Assembly: GCF_001547895.1 (NCBI RefSeq)
Contig: NZ_AP014627.1
Location: 2,483,501 to 2,547,500 of the forward strand
Length of the DNA: 64,000 bases
Source of the DNA: Pseudomonas sp. Os17
Lineage (GTDB): Bacteria > Pseudomonadota > Gammaproteobacteria > Pseudomonadales > Pseudomonadaceae
Direction of reading: 5' to 3'
Positions 1 through 9,687 of this stretch are shown here, in pieces; positions within the stretch are counted from its first letter, which is position 1, and the number at the start of each line of letters is the position of its first letter. Position numbers and translations under genes: made by a program. Below the pieces are notes generated by a model that worked only from the letters and a program-made list of their open reading frames with translations, was not told the origin of the DNA and did no database searches.

Positions 1-675
1 GGCGTCGATGCGCTGGCAGCCTTCTTCCACCGCCACCAGGGAGTTGGCCACCCCCAGGCCGAGGTTGTGGTGGGCGTGCATGCCGGTGGCGGTGTCTGGC
101 TTGAGCACGGCCTTCAGCGCCCTGAAGCGCAGGCGGATGTCCTGCATGTTCATCGCGCCGCCGGAGTCCACCACGTAGATGCAGGTGGCGCCGTAGCTTT
201 CCATCTTCTGCGCCTGGACGGCGAGATTTTCCGGGCTGGTCATGTGGCTCATCATCAGAAAACCCACGGTGTCCATGCCCAGCTCCCGGGCGCATTCGAT
301 GTGCTGGCGCGAGACATCGGCCTCGGTGCAATGGGTGGCCACCCGCACCACTCGGGCGCCGGCCCGGTAGGCGGCCTTGAGGTCATGCACGGTGCCGATG
401 CCGGGCAGCAGCAGGGTGGCGATGCGCGCGTGTTCGAGCACATCGGCCGCGGCTTCGATCCATTCCAGGTCGGTGTGGGCGCCGAAGCCGTAGTTGAAGC
501 TGGAGCCCTGCAGGCCGTCGCCGTGGGCCACTTCAATGCTGTCGACCCGGGCCGCGTCCAGGGCCCGGGCGATGGCCTGGACCTGATCCAGGCTGTACTG
601 GTGGCGGATGGCGTGCATGCCGTCACGCAGGGTCACGTCGGAAATGTAGAGCTTGTTGCCGGAGGTGGAGGTCAT
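1..675 (-). CDS. mhpE: 4-hydroxy-2-oxovalerate aldolase (3' part outside window)
   Basis: Cleaves 4-hydroxy-2-oxovalerate to pyruvate and acetaldehyde at the end of meta-cleavage pathways. The translation starts [29 protein letters not shown] is the metal and substrate loop of the DRE-TIM/HMGL-like aldolases. It continues with LLLPGIGT and MHAHHNLG, the HxH metal site. A good ribosome site (AAGGAG) precedes the ATG at 675. About 225 residues are visible of the usual ~340, and the C-terminal part lies left of the window. The acetaldehyde dehydrogenase ends 12 bases upstream; these two enzymes normally form a channelling complex. Confidence 0.93.
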   Translation of the reverse strand, partial: MTSTSGNKLYISDVTLRDGMHAIRHQYSLDQVQAIARALDAARVDSIEVAHGDGLQGSSFNYGFGAHTDLEWIEAAADVLEHARIATLLLPGIGTVHDLKAAYRAGARVVRVATHCTEADVSRQHIECARELGMDTVGFLMMSHMTSPENLAVQAQKMESYGATCIYVVDSGGAMNMQDIRLRFRALKAVLKPDTATGMHAHHNLGLGVANSLVAVEEGCQRIDA

Positions 676-687
676 GGCGAAGCTCCT

Positions 688-1626
688 TCAGCGGTTGAGC
701 AGCGACTGGGCCATGCGCTCGGCGGTGGCCAGCGCGGCGCAGGTCATGATGTCGAGGTTGCCGGCGTAGGGGGGCAGGTAATGGGCGGCGCCTTCGACCT
801 CCAGGAACACCGAGGTCTTGAGCCCGCAAAAACGCCCCAGGCCCGGGATCAGCAGCGGCGCCGAGGCCGGAATCGGCTCGAACTGCACCTGCTGCTTGAG
901 CCGGTAACCGGGCACATAGGCCTGCACCGCCGCGGCCATCTCGCCGATGGAGGCGGCGACCTCCCGCTGATCGGCGGCGGCCGACAGCATCAGCACCGTG
1001 TCGCGCATGATCAGCGGCGGTTCGGCCGGGTTCATGACGATGATCGCCTTGCCCCGGGTGGCGCCGCCGAGGGTTTCGATGGCGTGGCGGGTGGTTTCGG
1101 TGAACTCGTCGATATTGGCCCGGGTGCCGGGGCCGGCGGACTTGCTGGCAATCGAGGCGACGATCTCGGCGTAGTGCACCTGGGCCACCCGCGACACCGC
1201 GGCCACCATGGGAATGGTCGCCTGGCCGCCGCAGGTGACCATGTTCAGGTTGAGGCTGTTCAGGTGTTGCTCCAGGTTGACCACCGGAATGCAGTAGGGG
1301 CCGATGGCCGCCGGGGTCAGGTCGATCAGGCGGATGCCCGGCTTGGCCTGGCGCAGCAGCGCCTCATGGTGCCGGTGGGCGCTGGCCGAGGTGGCGTCGA
1401 AAACGATGTCGATGGCGGCGAACTCGGGCATGCGCAGCAGGCCTTCGACGCCTTCGTGGGTGGTGGCCACGCCCAGGCGCCGGGCCCGCTCCAGGCCGTC
1501 GGAGGCCGGGTCGATGCCGACCATGGCGCTGAGGCTCAGGTGCTGCCCCTGGCGGAGGATTTTCAGCATCAGGTCGGTGCCGATATTGCCCGAGCCGATG
1601 ATCGCGGCCTTGAGGGTTGGGTTCAT
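688..1626 (-). CDS. mhpF: Acetaldehyde dehydrogenase (acylating)
   Basis: Converts acetaldehyde, NAD+ and CoA to acetyl-CoA, acting on the aldolase product. The 312-residue length fits the MhpF/DmpF family. The N-terminus has a Rossmann motif ([10 protein letters not shown], residues 9-18) and the catalytic cysteine is probably Cys132 in MVTCGGQAT. It sits between the hydratase and aldolase genes with 12-13 base gaps, as in other meta-cleavage operons, so co-transcription leftwards is likely. Family assignment is secure. Which upstream aromatic compound feeds the pathway cannot be read from this gene. Confidence 0.95.
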   Translation of the reverse strand: MNPTLKAAIIGSGNIGTDLMLKILRQGQHLSLSAMVGIDPASDGLERARRLGVATTHEGVEGLLRMPEFAAIDIVFDATSASAHRHHEALLRQAKPGIRLIDLTPAAIGPYCIPVVNLEQHLNSLNLNMVTCGGQATIPMVAAVSRVAQVHYAEIVASIASKSAGPGTRANIDEFTETTRHAIETLGGATRGKAIIVMNPAEPPLIMRDTVLMLSAAADQREVAASIGEMAAAVQAYVPGYRLKQQVQFEPIPASAPLLIPGLGRFCGLKTSVFLEVEGAAHYLPPYAGNLDIMTCAALATAERMAQSLLNR

Positions 1627-1639
1627 GAGTGGCTCCGGT

Positions 1640-2452
1640 TCATTGGGTTCTGGCGAAACTGGCGCTGACGCTGCCCAGGCCCTGGATGTGTGCGCTGAAG
1701 CGATCTCCCGGTTGCACCGCGACCATGGGCCCGAGGGCGCCGGTGAGGAGGATGTCGCCGGCCCGCAGCGGCGTGCCCAGGCGGGCCAGGGTGTCGGCCA
1801 GCCACAGGGCGGCGTTCAGCGGGTTGCCCAGGCAGGCGGCGCCGGCGCCCACCGACACCGGCTCGCCACCACGGGTCAGGCTCATGCCGCAGCGCACCAG
1901 GTCCAGCTGTTGCAATGGCACCGGCCGGCTGCCGAGCACGAACAGCCCGCTGGAGGCGTTGTCGGCGATGGTGTCGCTCAGCTGGATGTCCCACTGGGCG
2001 ATGCGGCTGCCGACAATCTCGATGGCCGGCAGGGCGAAGGCCGTGGCGCGGATCAGGTCGGCCAGGGTGTGCCGCTCGTGGGGCAGGTCGCGTTCCAGCA
2101 CCAGGGCGATCTCGGCCTCGACCTTGGGCTGGCAGGTGTCGCTCCAGGCGATGGGCTGGTCGTCGCCGCGGGCCATGTCGGCGAACAGCTGGCCGAAGTC
2201 CGGCTGCTCCACCCCCAACTGCCGTTGCACGGCGTGGGAGGTCAGGCCGATCTTGTGGCCCACCGGGCGGCGTCCGGCATCCATGGCGGCCAGGTTGTTG
2301 TAGCGCTGCACCTGGTAGGCCAGGTCGGCCAGTGAACTGTGGGGTTGTGCGGCCCGGGCCTGGGCGATCAGCTCGCGCACCGGGGCGCAGGGCTGGCCGT
2401 TGAGCTGGGCCTGGCGCAGCTGGTGCGCCGCTTCAATCAGGTCTGCATGCAT
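1640..2452 (-). CDS. mhpD: 2-oxopent-4-enoate (2-keto-4-pentenoate) hydratase
   Basis: Hydrates 2-hydroxypenta-2,4-dienoate to 4-hydroxy-2-oxovalerate. The 270-residue product has typical family segments: [23 protein letters not shown] with the metal-binding ExE, and [10 protein letters not shown]. The ATG at 2452 ([13 protein letters not shown]) was chosen because residues upstream in the same frame have no family character. It lies between the dehydrogenase (13-base gap) and the acetaldehyde dehydrogenase (13-base gap), which fits one operon. Related 4-oxalocrotonate decarboxylases share this fold, but order and sequence favour the hydratase. Confidence 0.9.
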   Translation of the reverse strand: MHADLIEAAHQLRQAQLNGQPCAPVRELIAQARAAQPHSSLADLAYQVQRYNNLAAMDAGRRPVGHKIGLTSHAVQRQLGVEQPDFGQLFADMARGDDQPIAWSDTCQPKVEAEIALVLERDLPHERHTLADLIRATAFALPAIEIVGSRIAQWDIQLSDTIADNASSGLFVLGSRPVPLQQLDLVRCGMSLTRGGEPVSVGAGAACLGNPLNAALWLADTLARLGTPLRAGDILLTGALGPMVAVQPGDRFSAHIQGLGSVSASFARTQ

Positions 2453-2465
2453 GTCGGGGTGCCCC

Positions 2466-3926
2466 TCAAGGGTTGACGCAGATGGTGGTGATCTCGGAGT
2501 AGAAATCCAGGGAATGGCGGCCGCCTTCGCGCCCCACGCCCGAAAGCCTTGTGCCGCCGAACGGCGTGCGCAGGTCGCGCAGGAACCAGGTGTTGACCCA
2601 GACCATGCCCACACGGAAGCGCCGCGACAGCTGATGGGCGCGCTTCAGATCGCGGGTCCACAAGGCCGTGGCCAGGCCATAGGCGCTGTCGTTGACCCGG
2701 CGCAGCACTTCGTCCTCGGTGTCGAACGGGGCGATGTGGCAGACCGGGCCGAACACCTCTTCGCGCAGGCAGCGGGCGTGCTCCGGCAGGTCGGTCCAGA
2801 TCGTCGGCTGGACGTAGGCGCCCTGGTCCCGGGCATCGCCGAACTGCGGAATGCCGCCGCCGCTGACCAGGGTCGCGCCTTCCTCCAGGGCCAGTTGGAA
2901 GTAGCCCAGGACCTTGTCCCGGTGCTTGTGGGAAATCAGCGAGCCCATGTTCACCCCGTCTTCATCGGGGTAGCCGATCTTCAACTGTTCGGCGCCGGCC
3001 TTGAGGGCGGCGACGAAGCGCTGGTAGATCGGCCGCTCGACGTAGACCCGCTCCGAGCACAGGCACACCTGGCCCGAGTTGGTGAAGCTGGAGCGCAGCA
3101 CCCCGGCCACCGCGGCGTCGAAATCGCAGTCGGCGAACACCACCGCGGCGTTCTTGCCGCCCAGCTCGAAGGACACCTCGCGCACACCTTCGGCGGCGGC
3201 TTTCATGATGGTGGCGCCGGTACGGGATTCGCCGGTGAAGGTGATGGCGTCGACCTCGCGATGGGCGGTGAGGAATTCCCCGGCCGAGTTCGGCCCGAAG
3301 CCGTGCAGCAGATTGAACACGCCGGCCGGCACCCCAGCGTCGCGCATCACTTCGGCCAGCAGGGTGGCGCTGGAGGGGGTGTCTTCGGAGGGCTTGACCA
3401 CCACCGAGTTGCCACAGGCCAGGGCCGGGGCGACTTTCCAGGTGAGCAGCAGCAATGGCAGGTTCCACGGCGAGATGATTGCCACCACGCCGTGGGGCTT
3501 GCGCACGCTGTAGCTGAACACGTCATTGCCGTCGGCGCCGCGCATCTCGAAGATTTCGCCGCCGGACTGGCGCAGCAACTCGGCGAAGGTGCGGAAATTC
3601 TGCACCGCGCGGGCCACGTCCAGGGTCCGTGCCTGCTGCACCGGGCGCCCGGTGTCGGCGACTTCGGCGGCGACGAACGCCTCGAAACGGGCCTCGATAC
3701 CTTCGGCAATCCGCAGCAGCAGGTCGGCGCGCTGGCTGGCACTGTAATCGGCCCAGGGGCCGGACTGCGCCGCCTTGGCCGCCGCCACGGCGCGGTCCAC
3801 CAGGGGCCGGTCGGCCTCGCAGACCTGGCTCAGCACACGGCCGTCGACGGGGGAGACATTGGCAAAGGTCGCGGGGCTGGCGACGAACTCGCCGTCGATG
3901 AAATGACGCAGCAGGACTGTGGACAC
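2466..3926 (-). CDS. 2-hydroxymuconic or 2-aminomuconic 6-semialdehyde dehydrogenase
   Basis: An NAD+-dependent aldehyde dehydrogenase of 486 residues. Visible are the cofactor segment ISPWNLPLL (151-159), the general base Glu254 in SFELGGK and the nucleophile Cys288 in NSGQVCLC. The GTG start at 3926 follows GGAGG with a 5-base gap. It heads a dehydrogenase-hydratase-acetaldehyde dehydrogenase-aldolase set, so it probably oxidises a ring-cleavage semialdehyde. No hydrolase (XylF/DmpD type) lies between it and the hydratase. That fits either an oxidative-only branch or a 2-aminomuconate pathway (3-hydroxyanthranilate or 2-aminophenol). The substrate is not settled by sequence here. Confidence 0.88.
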   Translation of the reverse strand: MSTVLLRHFIDGEFVASPATFANVSPVDGRVLSQVCEADRPLVDRAVAAAKAAQSGPWADYSASQRADLLLRIAEGIEARFEAFVAAEVADTGRPVQQARTLDVARAVQNFRTFAELLRQSGGEIFEMRGADGNDVFSYSVRKPHGVVAIISPWNLPLLLLTWKVAPALACGNSVVVKPSEDTPSSATLLAEVMRDAGVPAGVFNLLHGFGPNSAGEFLTAHREVDAITFTGESRTGATIMKAAAEGVREVSFELGGKNAAVVFADCDFDAAVAGVLRSSFTNSGQVCLCSERVYVERPIYQRFVAALKAGAEQLKIGYPDEDGVNMGSLISHKHRDKVLGYFQLALEEGATLVSGGGIPQFGDARDQGAYVQPTIWTDLPEHARCLREEVFGPVCHIAPFDTEDEVLRRVNDSAYGLATALWTRDLKRAHQLSRRFRVGMVWVNTWFLRDLRTPFGGTRLSGVGREGGRHSLDFYSEITTICVNP

Positions 3927-3934
3927 TTGAACCT

Positions 3935-3952
3935 CCGAAACATGGGTTTCGG
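3935..3952 (-). promoter_or_regulatory. Hairpin overlapping the ribosome site of the semialdehyde dehydrogenase
   Basis: CCGAAA (3935-3940) and TTTCGG (3947-3952) are perfect 6-base arms around a 6-base loop. On the transcribed strand the hairpin ends in the first bases of the GGAGG ribosome site (3932-3936), so it could modulate translation or stabilise the 5' end. The pairing is seen; the role is inferred. Confidence 0.4.
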
Positions 3953-3974
3953 GGCGAGTGTAGGAAGGCCTGGT

Positions 3975-3987
3975 ATTAGTGAATAAT
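3975..3987. promoter_or_regulatory. Possible LysR operator upstream of the meta-cleavage operon
   Basis: ATTA-N5-TAAT (3975-3978 and 3984-3987) is a short dyad in the AT-rich 96-base gap between the LysR gene and the dehydrogenase gene. This is where the operon promoter should lie. The adjacent LysR product is the obvious candidate to bind. The dyad is small, so confidence is low. Confidence 0.3.
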
Positions 3988-4022
3988 CAAAGATCGGCCG
4001 CTAACTATTAACAATTGGAATA

Positions 4023-4994
4023 TCAGGACAAGGCCTGGATCGGCGCTTCCCCGTTGGCGGTCTCTGCCCGGGCCAGGTCCAGGCATTCGCGAAACAGCCG
4101 GGCCGCCGGACCCAGATGGCGCTGGGCGGCGTAGAAGCAACCGATGTCGCCGAACTGCAGCGGCGTCCCCAGATCGAACGCCTGGAGCATGCCGGCCTGG
4201 ATGAACTGCAACGAGGCCTCGTAGGGCATCAGGGCCACGGTGCGCTGATCCTGCATCAGGGTGATGTTGGTGAGGATCGACAGCGACTCGGCAACATTGT
4301 CCGGCGTCGATAGACCGTTGTCGGCGAACAGCCGGTCGGCGGTGCGCCGCAGCAGCGAGTCGCGGGTCGGCAGCACCCAGGGGTAGGCGTGCAGATGTGC
4401 CAGGCTGACCGGCGTCTGCTGGTGCAGCGGGTGATGGACGCCGGCGACGATGCTCAGGTCCTCGCGATACAGCACGTCGACTTCCAGCGACTCGCTGCGC
4501 CGGTGCCAGTCGTCCGGCACCCGGCCCACCACCAGATCCACATCGCCCACCGCCAGCGCTGGAAACAGCTGGTCCATCTGCCCGACCCGCAATGACACCA
4601 GCACCCCCGGCGCGCGCTGCTTGAGCAACTGGATGGCCCGGGGCAGCAGCGAGGTCGAGGCCGAGATCAGGGTGCCGACCACCACCTGCCCCGAGGTGCC
4701 TTCCTGGAAGGCGTTGACCTCATCGGTCAGGGCGCGCAGTTCTGCCAGCAGCGACTTGGCCCGTTGCACCACCACCTGGCCCAGCTCGGTGGCGGTCACC
4801 CCGCGGTTGCTGCGCACCAGCAACGGCGCCTCGAAGTAGGACTCCAGCTCGTGAATGATCTTGGTCACCGCCGGCTGAGTCAGGTTCAGCGCCTGGGAGG
4901 CGCGCACCAGCGAGCCGCTTTGCAGCACCTGCTCGAACACCACCAACTGGTGGAACTTGAGCTTGCGGGCGATGGACTGGGTGGTGAATTTCAT
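4023..4994 (-). CDS. LysR-family transcriptional regulator of the meta-cleavage operon
   Basis: A 323-residue LTTR. The N-terminal winged helix (about residues 8-70) contains QALNLTQPAVTKIIHELE, the typical recognition helix, followed by an effector-binding domain. The ATG at 4994 follows GGAG and begins MKFTTQSIARKLKFHQLVVFEQVLQSG, which resembles the GbpR/PcaQ-like subgroup. The gene lies directly upstream of, and in the same direction as, the catabolic genes, with a 96-base gap that could hold their promoter. The likely role is substrate-responsive activation; the inducer is unknown. Confidence 0.9.
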   Translation of the reverse strand: MKFTTQSIARKLKFHQLVVFEQVLQSGSLVRASQALNLTQPAVTKIIHELESYFEAPLLVRSNRGVTATELGQVVVQRAKSLLAELRALTDEVNAFQEGTSGQVVVGTLISASTSLLPRAIQLLKQRAPGVLVSLRVGQMDQLFPALAVGDVDLVVGRVPDDWHRRSESLEVDVLYREDLSIVAGVHHPLHQQTPVSLAHLHAYPWVLPTRDSLLRRTADRLFADNGLSTPDNVAESLSILTNITLMQDQRTVALMPYEASLQFIQAGMLQAFDLGTPLQFGDIGCFYAAQRHLGPAARLFRECLDLARAETANGEAPIQALS

Positions 4995-5208
4995 GGCGGA
5001 CTCCTTCAGCGTCTTGCCCGGGCCTCGGCTGAGGGGCGGGGTGGCGCTTTTGTTGGGGTGAGGACAAGCGTGCCCCGGGCAGGGCGCTGCAAGCCTAACC
5101 AAAGCCCGGCCCATTTGCTTGGTTCATGCGCTACCGCAGGTGTCCTGCCTTGAGGGGCTGGGCGCGGATGCTAGAGTGCGCCACTGATCCGCCGCCTCGG
5201 GAGTGACC

Positions 5209-5574
5209 ATGGAATTGTCCGACCACCTGTTGATGCTCGAACGCCAGTTGCAACAAGCCGAAGTGCGTGCCGATCGCCAGTTGCTGGACGCCTTGCTGGC
5301 CGACGACTTTCTCGAGTTCGGCGCCAGCGGCGGACGCTGGAACAAGGCCCAGGTGCTGCAAAGCCTGCCCCAGCAGGACTTCATCGAGCGCAGCATCAGC
5401 GAGTTCTCGTTGCAGCCTCTGGCGGCCGACCTGGCCCAGGTCACCTACCTGTGCCATAACGCCGCAGCCGGCGGGCGCGCGGCCGGCAGCGCCTGGCGCA
5501 GTTCGCTGTGGCGCTGCCGCGAAGGGCGCTGGCAGATGCTGTTCCACCAGGGCACGCCCCGGCCCGGGGCCTGA
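5209..5574 (+). CDS. NTF2-like (DUF4440-type) small protein
   Basis: A 121-residue protein with the layout of SnoaL/DUF4440 NTF2-fold proteins: an N-terminal helix (ERQLQQAEVRADRQLLDALLADDFLEFG), then beta strands (QVTYLCHNA, AWRSSLWRC, RWQMLFHQGTP). The ATG at 5209 has GGGAG five bases upstream and is preferred to an in-frame GTG at 5203. It is divergent from the LysR gene and 45 bases ahead of selD. Such proteins are often orphan enzymes or binding proteins; no function can be assigned. Confidence 0.8.
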   Translation: MELSDHLLMLERQLQQAEVRADRQLLDALLADDFLEFGASGGRWNKAQVLQSLPQQDFIERSISEFSLQPLAADLAQVTYLCHNAAAGGRAAGSAWRSSLWRCREGRWQMLFHQGTPRPGA

Positions 5575-5619
5575 CCCCCTCTGCTAGAATCCTGCGTCCC
5601 GAACTTGACGAGGTGCCCC

Positions 5620-6654
5620 ATGAGCGAGCCGATTCGCCTGACCCAGTACAGCCACGGAGCCGGCTGCGGCTGCAAGATTTCCCCCCAGGTACTGGAGGTG
5701 ATCCTGGCCGGCAGCGGGGCGCAGAACCTCGACCCCAAGCTGTGGGTCGGCAACGCTTCGCGCGATGACGCGGCGGTCTACGCCATCGACGAAGAGCGCG
5801 GCGTGGTCTCCACCACCGACTTTTTCATGCCCATCGTCGACGACCCCTTCGACTTCGGCCGCATCGCCGCCACCAACGCCATCAGCGATATCTACGCCAT
5901 GGGCGGCGACCCGCTGATGGCCATCGCCATTCTTGGCTGGCCGGTGAACGTGCTGGCCCCGGAAATCGCCCGGGAAGTGATCCGCGGCGGCCGCGCCGTG
6001 TGCGACGCGGCGGGCATTCCCCTGGCGGGCGGCCATTCCATCGACGCACCGGAGCCGATCTTCGGCCTGGCGGTGACCGGGCTGGTGGAAAAGCGCTTCA
6101 TGAAACGCAACGACACCGCCACCGCCGGCTGCCTGCTGTACCTGACCAAGCCCCTGGGGATCGGCGTGCTCACCACCGCCGAGAAAAAGGGCAAGTTGCG
6201 CGACGCCGACATCGGCCTGGCCCGCGACTGGATGTGCACCCTGAACAAGCCCGGCAGCCGTTTCGGCAAGCTCGAAGGGGTGACCGCGATGACCGACGTC
6301 ACCGGTTTCGGCCTGCTCGGGCACCTGGTGGAAATGGCCGATGGCAGCGGCCTCACCGCACAGATCCATTACGACCGCGTGCCACGCCTGCCAGGGGTTG
6401 AGTACTACCTGGATCAGGGCTGCGTGCCCGGCGGCACCTTGCGCAACTACAGCAGCTACGCCGAGAAGATTGGCCGGGTCCAGGAGCTGCACAAGCGCGT
6501 GCTCTGCGACCCGCAGACCAGCGGCGGCCTGCTGGTGGCGGTGACGCCTGAAGGCAATGCCGAGTTCCTCGCCCTGGCGGCGGAGCTGGGCCTGGAACTG
6601 GCGCCCATCGGTGAACTGGTGGAGCGACAGAGCCACGCGGTCGAGGTGTTCTGA
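5620..6654 (+). CDS. selD: Selenide, water dikinase (selenophosphate synthetase)
   Basis: Makes selenophosphate from selenide and ATP for selenoprotein and 2-selenouridine synthesis. The 344-residue protein has the glycine-rich N-terminus GAGCGCK with the reactive Cys16 and Lys19. A metal-binding Asp lies in [10 protein letters not shown], and [13 protein letters not shown] and ISDIYAMGG are family motifs. The ATG at 5620 is preferred to an in-frame TTG 15 bases upstream, since MSEPIRLTQ is the usual start. Its stop shares one base with the selU start (TGATG), which indicates translational coupling. Confidence 0.97.
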   Translation: MSEPIRLTQYSHGAGCGCKISPQVLEVILAGSGAQNLDPKLWVGNASRDDAAVYAIDEERGVVSTTDFFMPIVDDPFDFGRIAATNAISDIYAMGGDPLMAIAILGWPVNVLAPEIAREVIRGGRAVCDAAGIPLAGGHSIDAPEPIFGLAVTGLVEKRFMKRNDTATAGCLLYLTKPLGIGVLTTAEKKGKLRDADIGLARDWMCTLNKPGSRFGKLEGVTAMTDVTGFGLLGHLVEMADGSGLTAQIHYDRVPRLPGVEYYLDQGCVPGGTLRNYSSYAEKIGRVQELHKRVLCDPQTSGGLLVAVTPEGNAEFLALAAELGLELAPIGELVERQSHAVEVF

Positions 6655-7754
6655 TGCCTCTGGACTGCACCGACTACCGCGAGATCTTCCTCAACGACCG
6701 GCCGATGATGGACACCCGGGCGCCGATCGAATTCACCAAGGGCGCCTTTCCCGGGGTGCTCAACCTGCCGCTGATGACCGACCAGGAACGCCAGCGGGTC
6801 GGCACCTGCTACAAGCAGCAGGGCCAGCAGGCGGCGATTGTCCTGGGTCATCAGCTGGTGTCCGGCGATATCAAGCAACAGCGCGTCCAGGCCTGGGCCG
6901 ATTTCGCCCGGGCTCACCCCAACGGCCTGCTGTACTGCTTCCGTGGCGGCCTGCGCTCGCAGATCGTCCAGCAGTGGCTCAGGGAAGCGGGCATCGACTA
7001 CCCGCGGGTCGGCGGCGGCTACAAGGCCATGCGGACCTTCCTTTTGGACACTACCGAGCAGGCGTTGCAGCAGTGTGATTTCGTCCTGTTGGGGGGCATG
7101 ACCGGCACCGGCAAGACCGAAGTGCTGGGCCAGCTGGACAACGCCCTGGACCTGGAAGGCCACGCCAACCACCGCGGCTCCAGCTTCGGCCGCCGCGCCA
7201 CCGGGCAGCCGAGCAACATCGACTTCGAAAACCGCCTGGCGGTGGACCTGCTGAAAAAGCGTGAGCGCGGCGTGCAGAGCTTTGTCCTGGAAGACGAAAA
7301 CCGCATGATCGGCAGCTGCGCCTTGCCGCTGCCGCTGTACCAGAGCATGCAGGGCCTGCCCATGGTCTGGCTGGAAGACCGCCTCGACAGCCGGGTACAG
7401 CGCATCCTTGACGATTACGTGGTCAACCTCAGCGCCGAGTTCGTGGCCGTGCATGGCGAGGAAGGGTTTGCCCTGTTTGCCGAACGCCTGCTGGAGAGCC
7501 TGAACAAGATCCACAAGCGCCTGGGGGGCGAGCGTCACCAGCGCCTGTTCCTGCTGATGGAAGCGGCGCTGGCGGAACAGGCCCGCAGCGGCGATGTGGA
7601 ACGGCACCGGGCCTGGATCGAAGGCTTGCTCGGCGAGTACTACGATCCGATGTACGCCTACCAACGCGAGAGCAAGGGCGCGCGGATCGAGTTCAGCGGC
7701 GAGCACGGCGCGGTGCTCGATTACCTGCGCCAGCGCCAGTCGCCCTCGCGCTAG
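6654..7754 (+). CDS. selU: tRNA 2-selenouridine synthase
   Basis: Replaces sulfur by selenium in tRNA wobble 2-thiouridine, using selenophosphate from SelD. The 366-residue product has an N-terminal rhodanese domain with catalytic Cys95 in [12 protein letters not shown]-loop domain follows ([10 protein letters not shown], about 147-156). The C-terminal part contains [13 protein letters not shown]. The overlap with selD places both in one operon. The family (YbbB/MnmH) is clear and full length. Confidence 0.96.
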   Translation: MPLDCTDYREIFLNDRPMMDTRAPIEFTKGAFPGVLNLPLMTDQERQRVGTCYKQQGQQAAIVLGHQLVSGDIKQQRVQAWADFARAHPNGLLYCFRGGLRSQIVQQWLREAGIDYPRVGGGYKAMRTFLLDTTEQALQQCDFVLLGGMTGTGKTEVLGQLDNALDLEGHANHRGSSFGRRATGQPSNIDFENRLAVDLLKKRERGVQSFVLEDENRMIGSCALPLPLYQSMQGLPMVWLEDRLDSRVQRILDDYVVNLSAEFVAVHGEEGFALFAERLLESLNKIHKRLGGERHQRLFLLMEAALAEQARSGDVERHRAWIEGLLGEYYDPMYAYQRESKGARIEFSGEHGAVLDYLRQRQSPSR

Positions 7755-7765
7755 CGCTCAATGAT

Positions 7766-7794
7766 CCGCGCGCTCACAGCACCTGAGCGCGCGG
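7766..7794. terminator. Hairpin between selU and the convergent DUF6124 gene
   Basis: CCGCGCGCTCA (7766-7776) and TGAGCGCGCGG (7784-7794) form a perfect 11-base stem with a 7-base loop, 11 bases after the selU stop and before the convergent gene end. There is no T-tract on either side, so it may be a bidirectional or Rho-assisted terminator. Confidence 0.55.
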
Positions 7795-7806
7795 TGTGCG
7801 CGGGCC

Positions 7807-8148
7807 TCAGCCGGCAGGGCGTGGACGGTCGAGCAAGGCCTCGACCACGGCCCGGGCCATTTCCACGGAATGCACCATGGACCAGATCAGGCCACGCTCG
7901 ATGCCGCTGGCGCGCTCGGTGATTTCATCGGACACCTCCTCGGCGCACTTGAGCAGCAGGGCGACGTGCCTCAAGGCCTGTTCGGCGTTGACCCCGGCTT
8001 GCACGCTGAACAGGGCATTGCCCTGGGCATCGCGCAGGCCGAACGGGCGTGCCTGGGTAGGTTTCAGCGCGGCGAGCAGGTTGGCGTTGGCGCGATCCAG
8101 CTCGGGATCGCGCAGGGGGCGGGGTGGATCGGGGACGAGCTTTTTCAT
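7807..8148 (-). CDS. DUF6124/DUF3077-type small protein
   Basis: A 113-residue protein starting MKKLVPDPP, a signature of a Pseudomonas-restricted family of unknown function. The middle is a helical segment (NAEQALRHVALLLKCAEEVSDEI) and a second helix follows (RGLIWSMVHSVEMARAVVEALLDR). The start at 8148 is supported by the family N-terminus; the same frame stays open upstream through a leader that is better explained as structured RNA. No enzyme motif is visible. Confidence 0.85.
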   Translation of the reverse strand: MKKLVPDPPRPLRDPELDRANANLLAALKPTQARPFGLRDAQGNALFSVQAGVNAEQALRHVALLLKCAEEVSDEITERASGIERGLIWSMVHSVEMARAVVEALLDRPRPAG

Positions 8149-8420
8149 TGGGGTACCTACGACTCTAAGGTTAAGTAGAGCCGCCGGTCTCGCTTCCACA
8201 CGAGAGGGTGGCAGCCGTGCGTGGGTGTGGAAGACCGGGGAGTCTTTTGGTACCCAAAACCCGGCGCACCCGAAGGTGCCCCACGCATGGCCGCCATAAC
8301 ACGTATCCGCAGGCGCAAAGCGTCGGCAGGCGCGTTGAAGCGTTGTACCTATGACCCTTCCGGACTTCCACATCCGAGCCGCTGATGGTGCAGCGACCGG
8401 GGGAGACTGCCTGACGAACA
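8149..8420 (-). promoter_or_regulatory. Structured 5' leader of the DUF6124 gene (candidate cis-acting RNA)
   Basis: Read on the minus strand, this leader contains several strong pairings. CCGGTCT (8184-8190) plus TCCACAC (8195-8201) pair with GTGTGGA (8225-8231) plus AGACCGG (8232-8238): 14 pairs with a 4-base bulge. TTTTGG (8245-8250) pairs with CCAAAA (8254-8259). GCACC (8266-8270) pairs with GGTGC (8275-8279) around a CGAA loop. In addition, bases 8249-8255 are complementary over 7 bases to 8151-8157, which lie 3-9 bases upstream of the start codon. That pairing could hide the ribosome site. Structure is seen; regulation is inferred. Confidence 0.55.
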
Positions 8421-8546
8421 CCCAGGGCACAAGCCGCTCAAAGGCGTTGGCGATTCTCTCGGACAAGCCTTACAAAACAAAGCGAAAACTCTGGTTTCTG
8501 GAGCGGCATTCCCTGATCAATGTGTTTCAAGACGATAACCAGGGCT

Positions 8547-9602
8547 CTACAACAACACCGCACCAATCAATCCGCAGACAATCCCCACCAGCATGGTCAG
8601 CACGGCCACGGTCACCAGCACCCTGGCATCGAAGTCTTTGCGCAGCATCAGCAGCGACGGCAGGCTGATGCTCGGCAGAGTCATTAACAGCGCCACCGCC
8701 GGCCCGGTGCCCAGGCCCAGGGTCATCATGGTCTGGACGATGGGAATCTCTGCCGCCGTAGGGATCACGAACAGGGTCCCGGCAATCGCCAGGGGCACCA
8801 GCCACCACAGGCTGTCGCTCATGGCACCGTCAATGTGCGGGAACAGCCAGACCCGCGCCGCGCCCAACACCAGTACTGCCAGCACATAGATCGGAATGGT
8901 GCTCCAGAACAGTTGCCACAGGGTCTTGCCCCAGCGGCTGAGGAACGGCTGCTCGTTCACCGTGCTGGCTTCCACCACCGCATCCACCGCGGCTTCCGGC
9001 AGTTGCTCGGGGCCGGCGACCCGCTGCGCCACCAGCGACACGCCCAGCACCAGGACGATGCCCGCCACCAGGCGCAGGGCGGAGAACCCCCAGCCTAAAA
9101 CAAAGCCCATGAACACCAGGGTCGCCGGGTTGAGCACCGGGTTGGCGATCCAGAACGCCAGGGCCGCGCCCACCGAAACCTTCTGCCGCCGCAGGCCAGC
9201 GGCTACCGGGGCGGCGCAGCAGGAACACATCATGCCCGGCAAGGCGAACAGCCCGCCGCGCAGGGTCGAGCCGAAGCCGGCGCGGCCGAACAGGCGCAGC
9301 AGCCAGTCCCGGGGAATCAGCACCTGCAACAGCGAGCCCAAGATCACCGCCAGCGCCGCGGCTTTCCAGATGGCCAGGAAGTACACCTGGGAATAGGCCA
9401 GGGCGGCGCTCCAGGGCGAGCTTTGCTGATCGTTGAGGATCGACGCGCCGATGCTGTGGCTGTCGGCGGCGACAAAGGCCTTGAGGTAGTAGGGCGACCA
9501 CTTCACGTAATACAGGCCGATGGCGGCCACCAGCAGGAACAGCAGGGGTTTGCACCAGAACGCCCAGCCGCGGGTGGGCTGGGTGGGGGCGAGGTTGGAC
9601 AT
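8547..9602 (-). CDS. UPF0718 (YraQ/DUF318-type) inner-membrane permease
   Basis: A 351-residue polytopic membrane protein with several hydrophobic spans (for example PLLFLLVAAIGLYYV near the N-terminus and VAVLTMLVGIVCGLIGAVLL at the end). The family motif PGMMCSCCAAP contains closely spaced cysteines, followed by FWIANPVLNPATLVFMGF. UPF0718 members are putative permeases sometimes linked to metal or metalloid handling; the substrate is unknown. The ATG at 9602 (MSNLAPTQPTRG) is preferred to an in-frame TTG six codons upstream. Confidence 0.85.
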   Translation of the reverse strand: MSNLAPTQPTRGWAFWCKPLLFLLVAAIGLYYVKWSPYYLKAFVAADSHSIGASILNDQQSSPWSAALAYSQVYFLAIWKAAALAVILGSLLQVLIPRDWLLRLFGRAGFGSTLRGGLFALPGMMCSCCAAPVAAGLRRQKVSVGAALAFWIANPVLNPATLVFMGFVLGWGFSALRLVAGIVLVLGVSLVAQRVAGPEQLPEAAVDAVVEASTVNEQPFLSRWGKTLWQLFWSTIPIYVLAVLVLGAARVWLFPHIDGAMSDSLWWLVPLAIAGTLFVIPTAAEIPIVQTMMTLGLGTGPAVALLMTLPSISLPSLLMLRKDFDARVLVTVAVLTMLVGIVCGLIGAVLL

Positions 9603-9687
9603 GAAGGGAATTCCGCACAAGACAATAAGCGCGAATTGTAGCCGCTGGCGCCGGTGCGCCGCGAACCGATCTCGCCCGGCATTGGGC

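Noticed and set aside
67..1668. Long plus-strand open frame (533 codons) at the left edge
   Set aside because: It lies antisense to the aldolase and acetaldehyde dehydrogenase genes, has low-complexity G/H/A-rich composition and no motif; a high-GC shadow.
8171..8466. Extension of the DUF6124 gene upstream and an overlapping 66-codon frame
   Set aside because: Family proteins start at MKKLVPDPP; the upstream region is explained by strong RNA stems.
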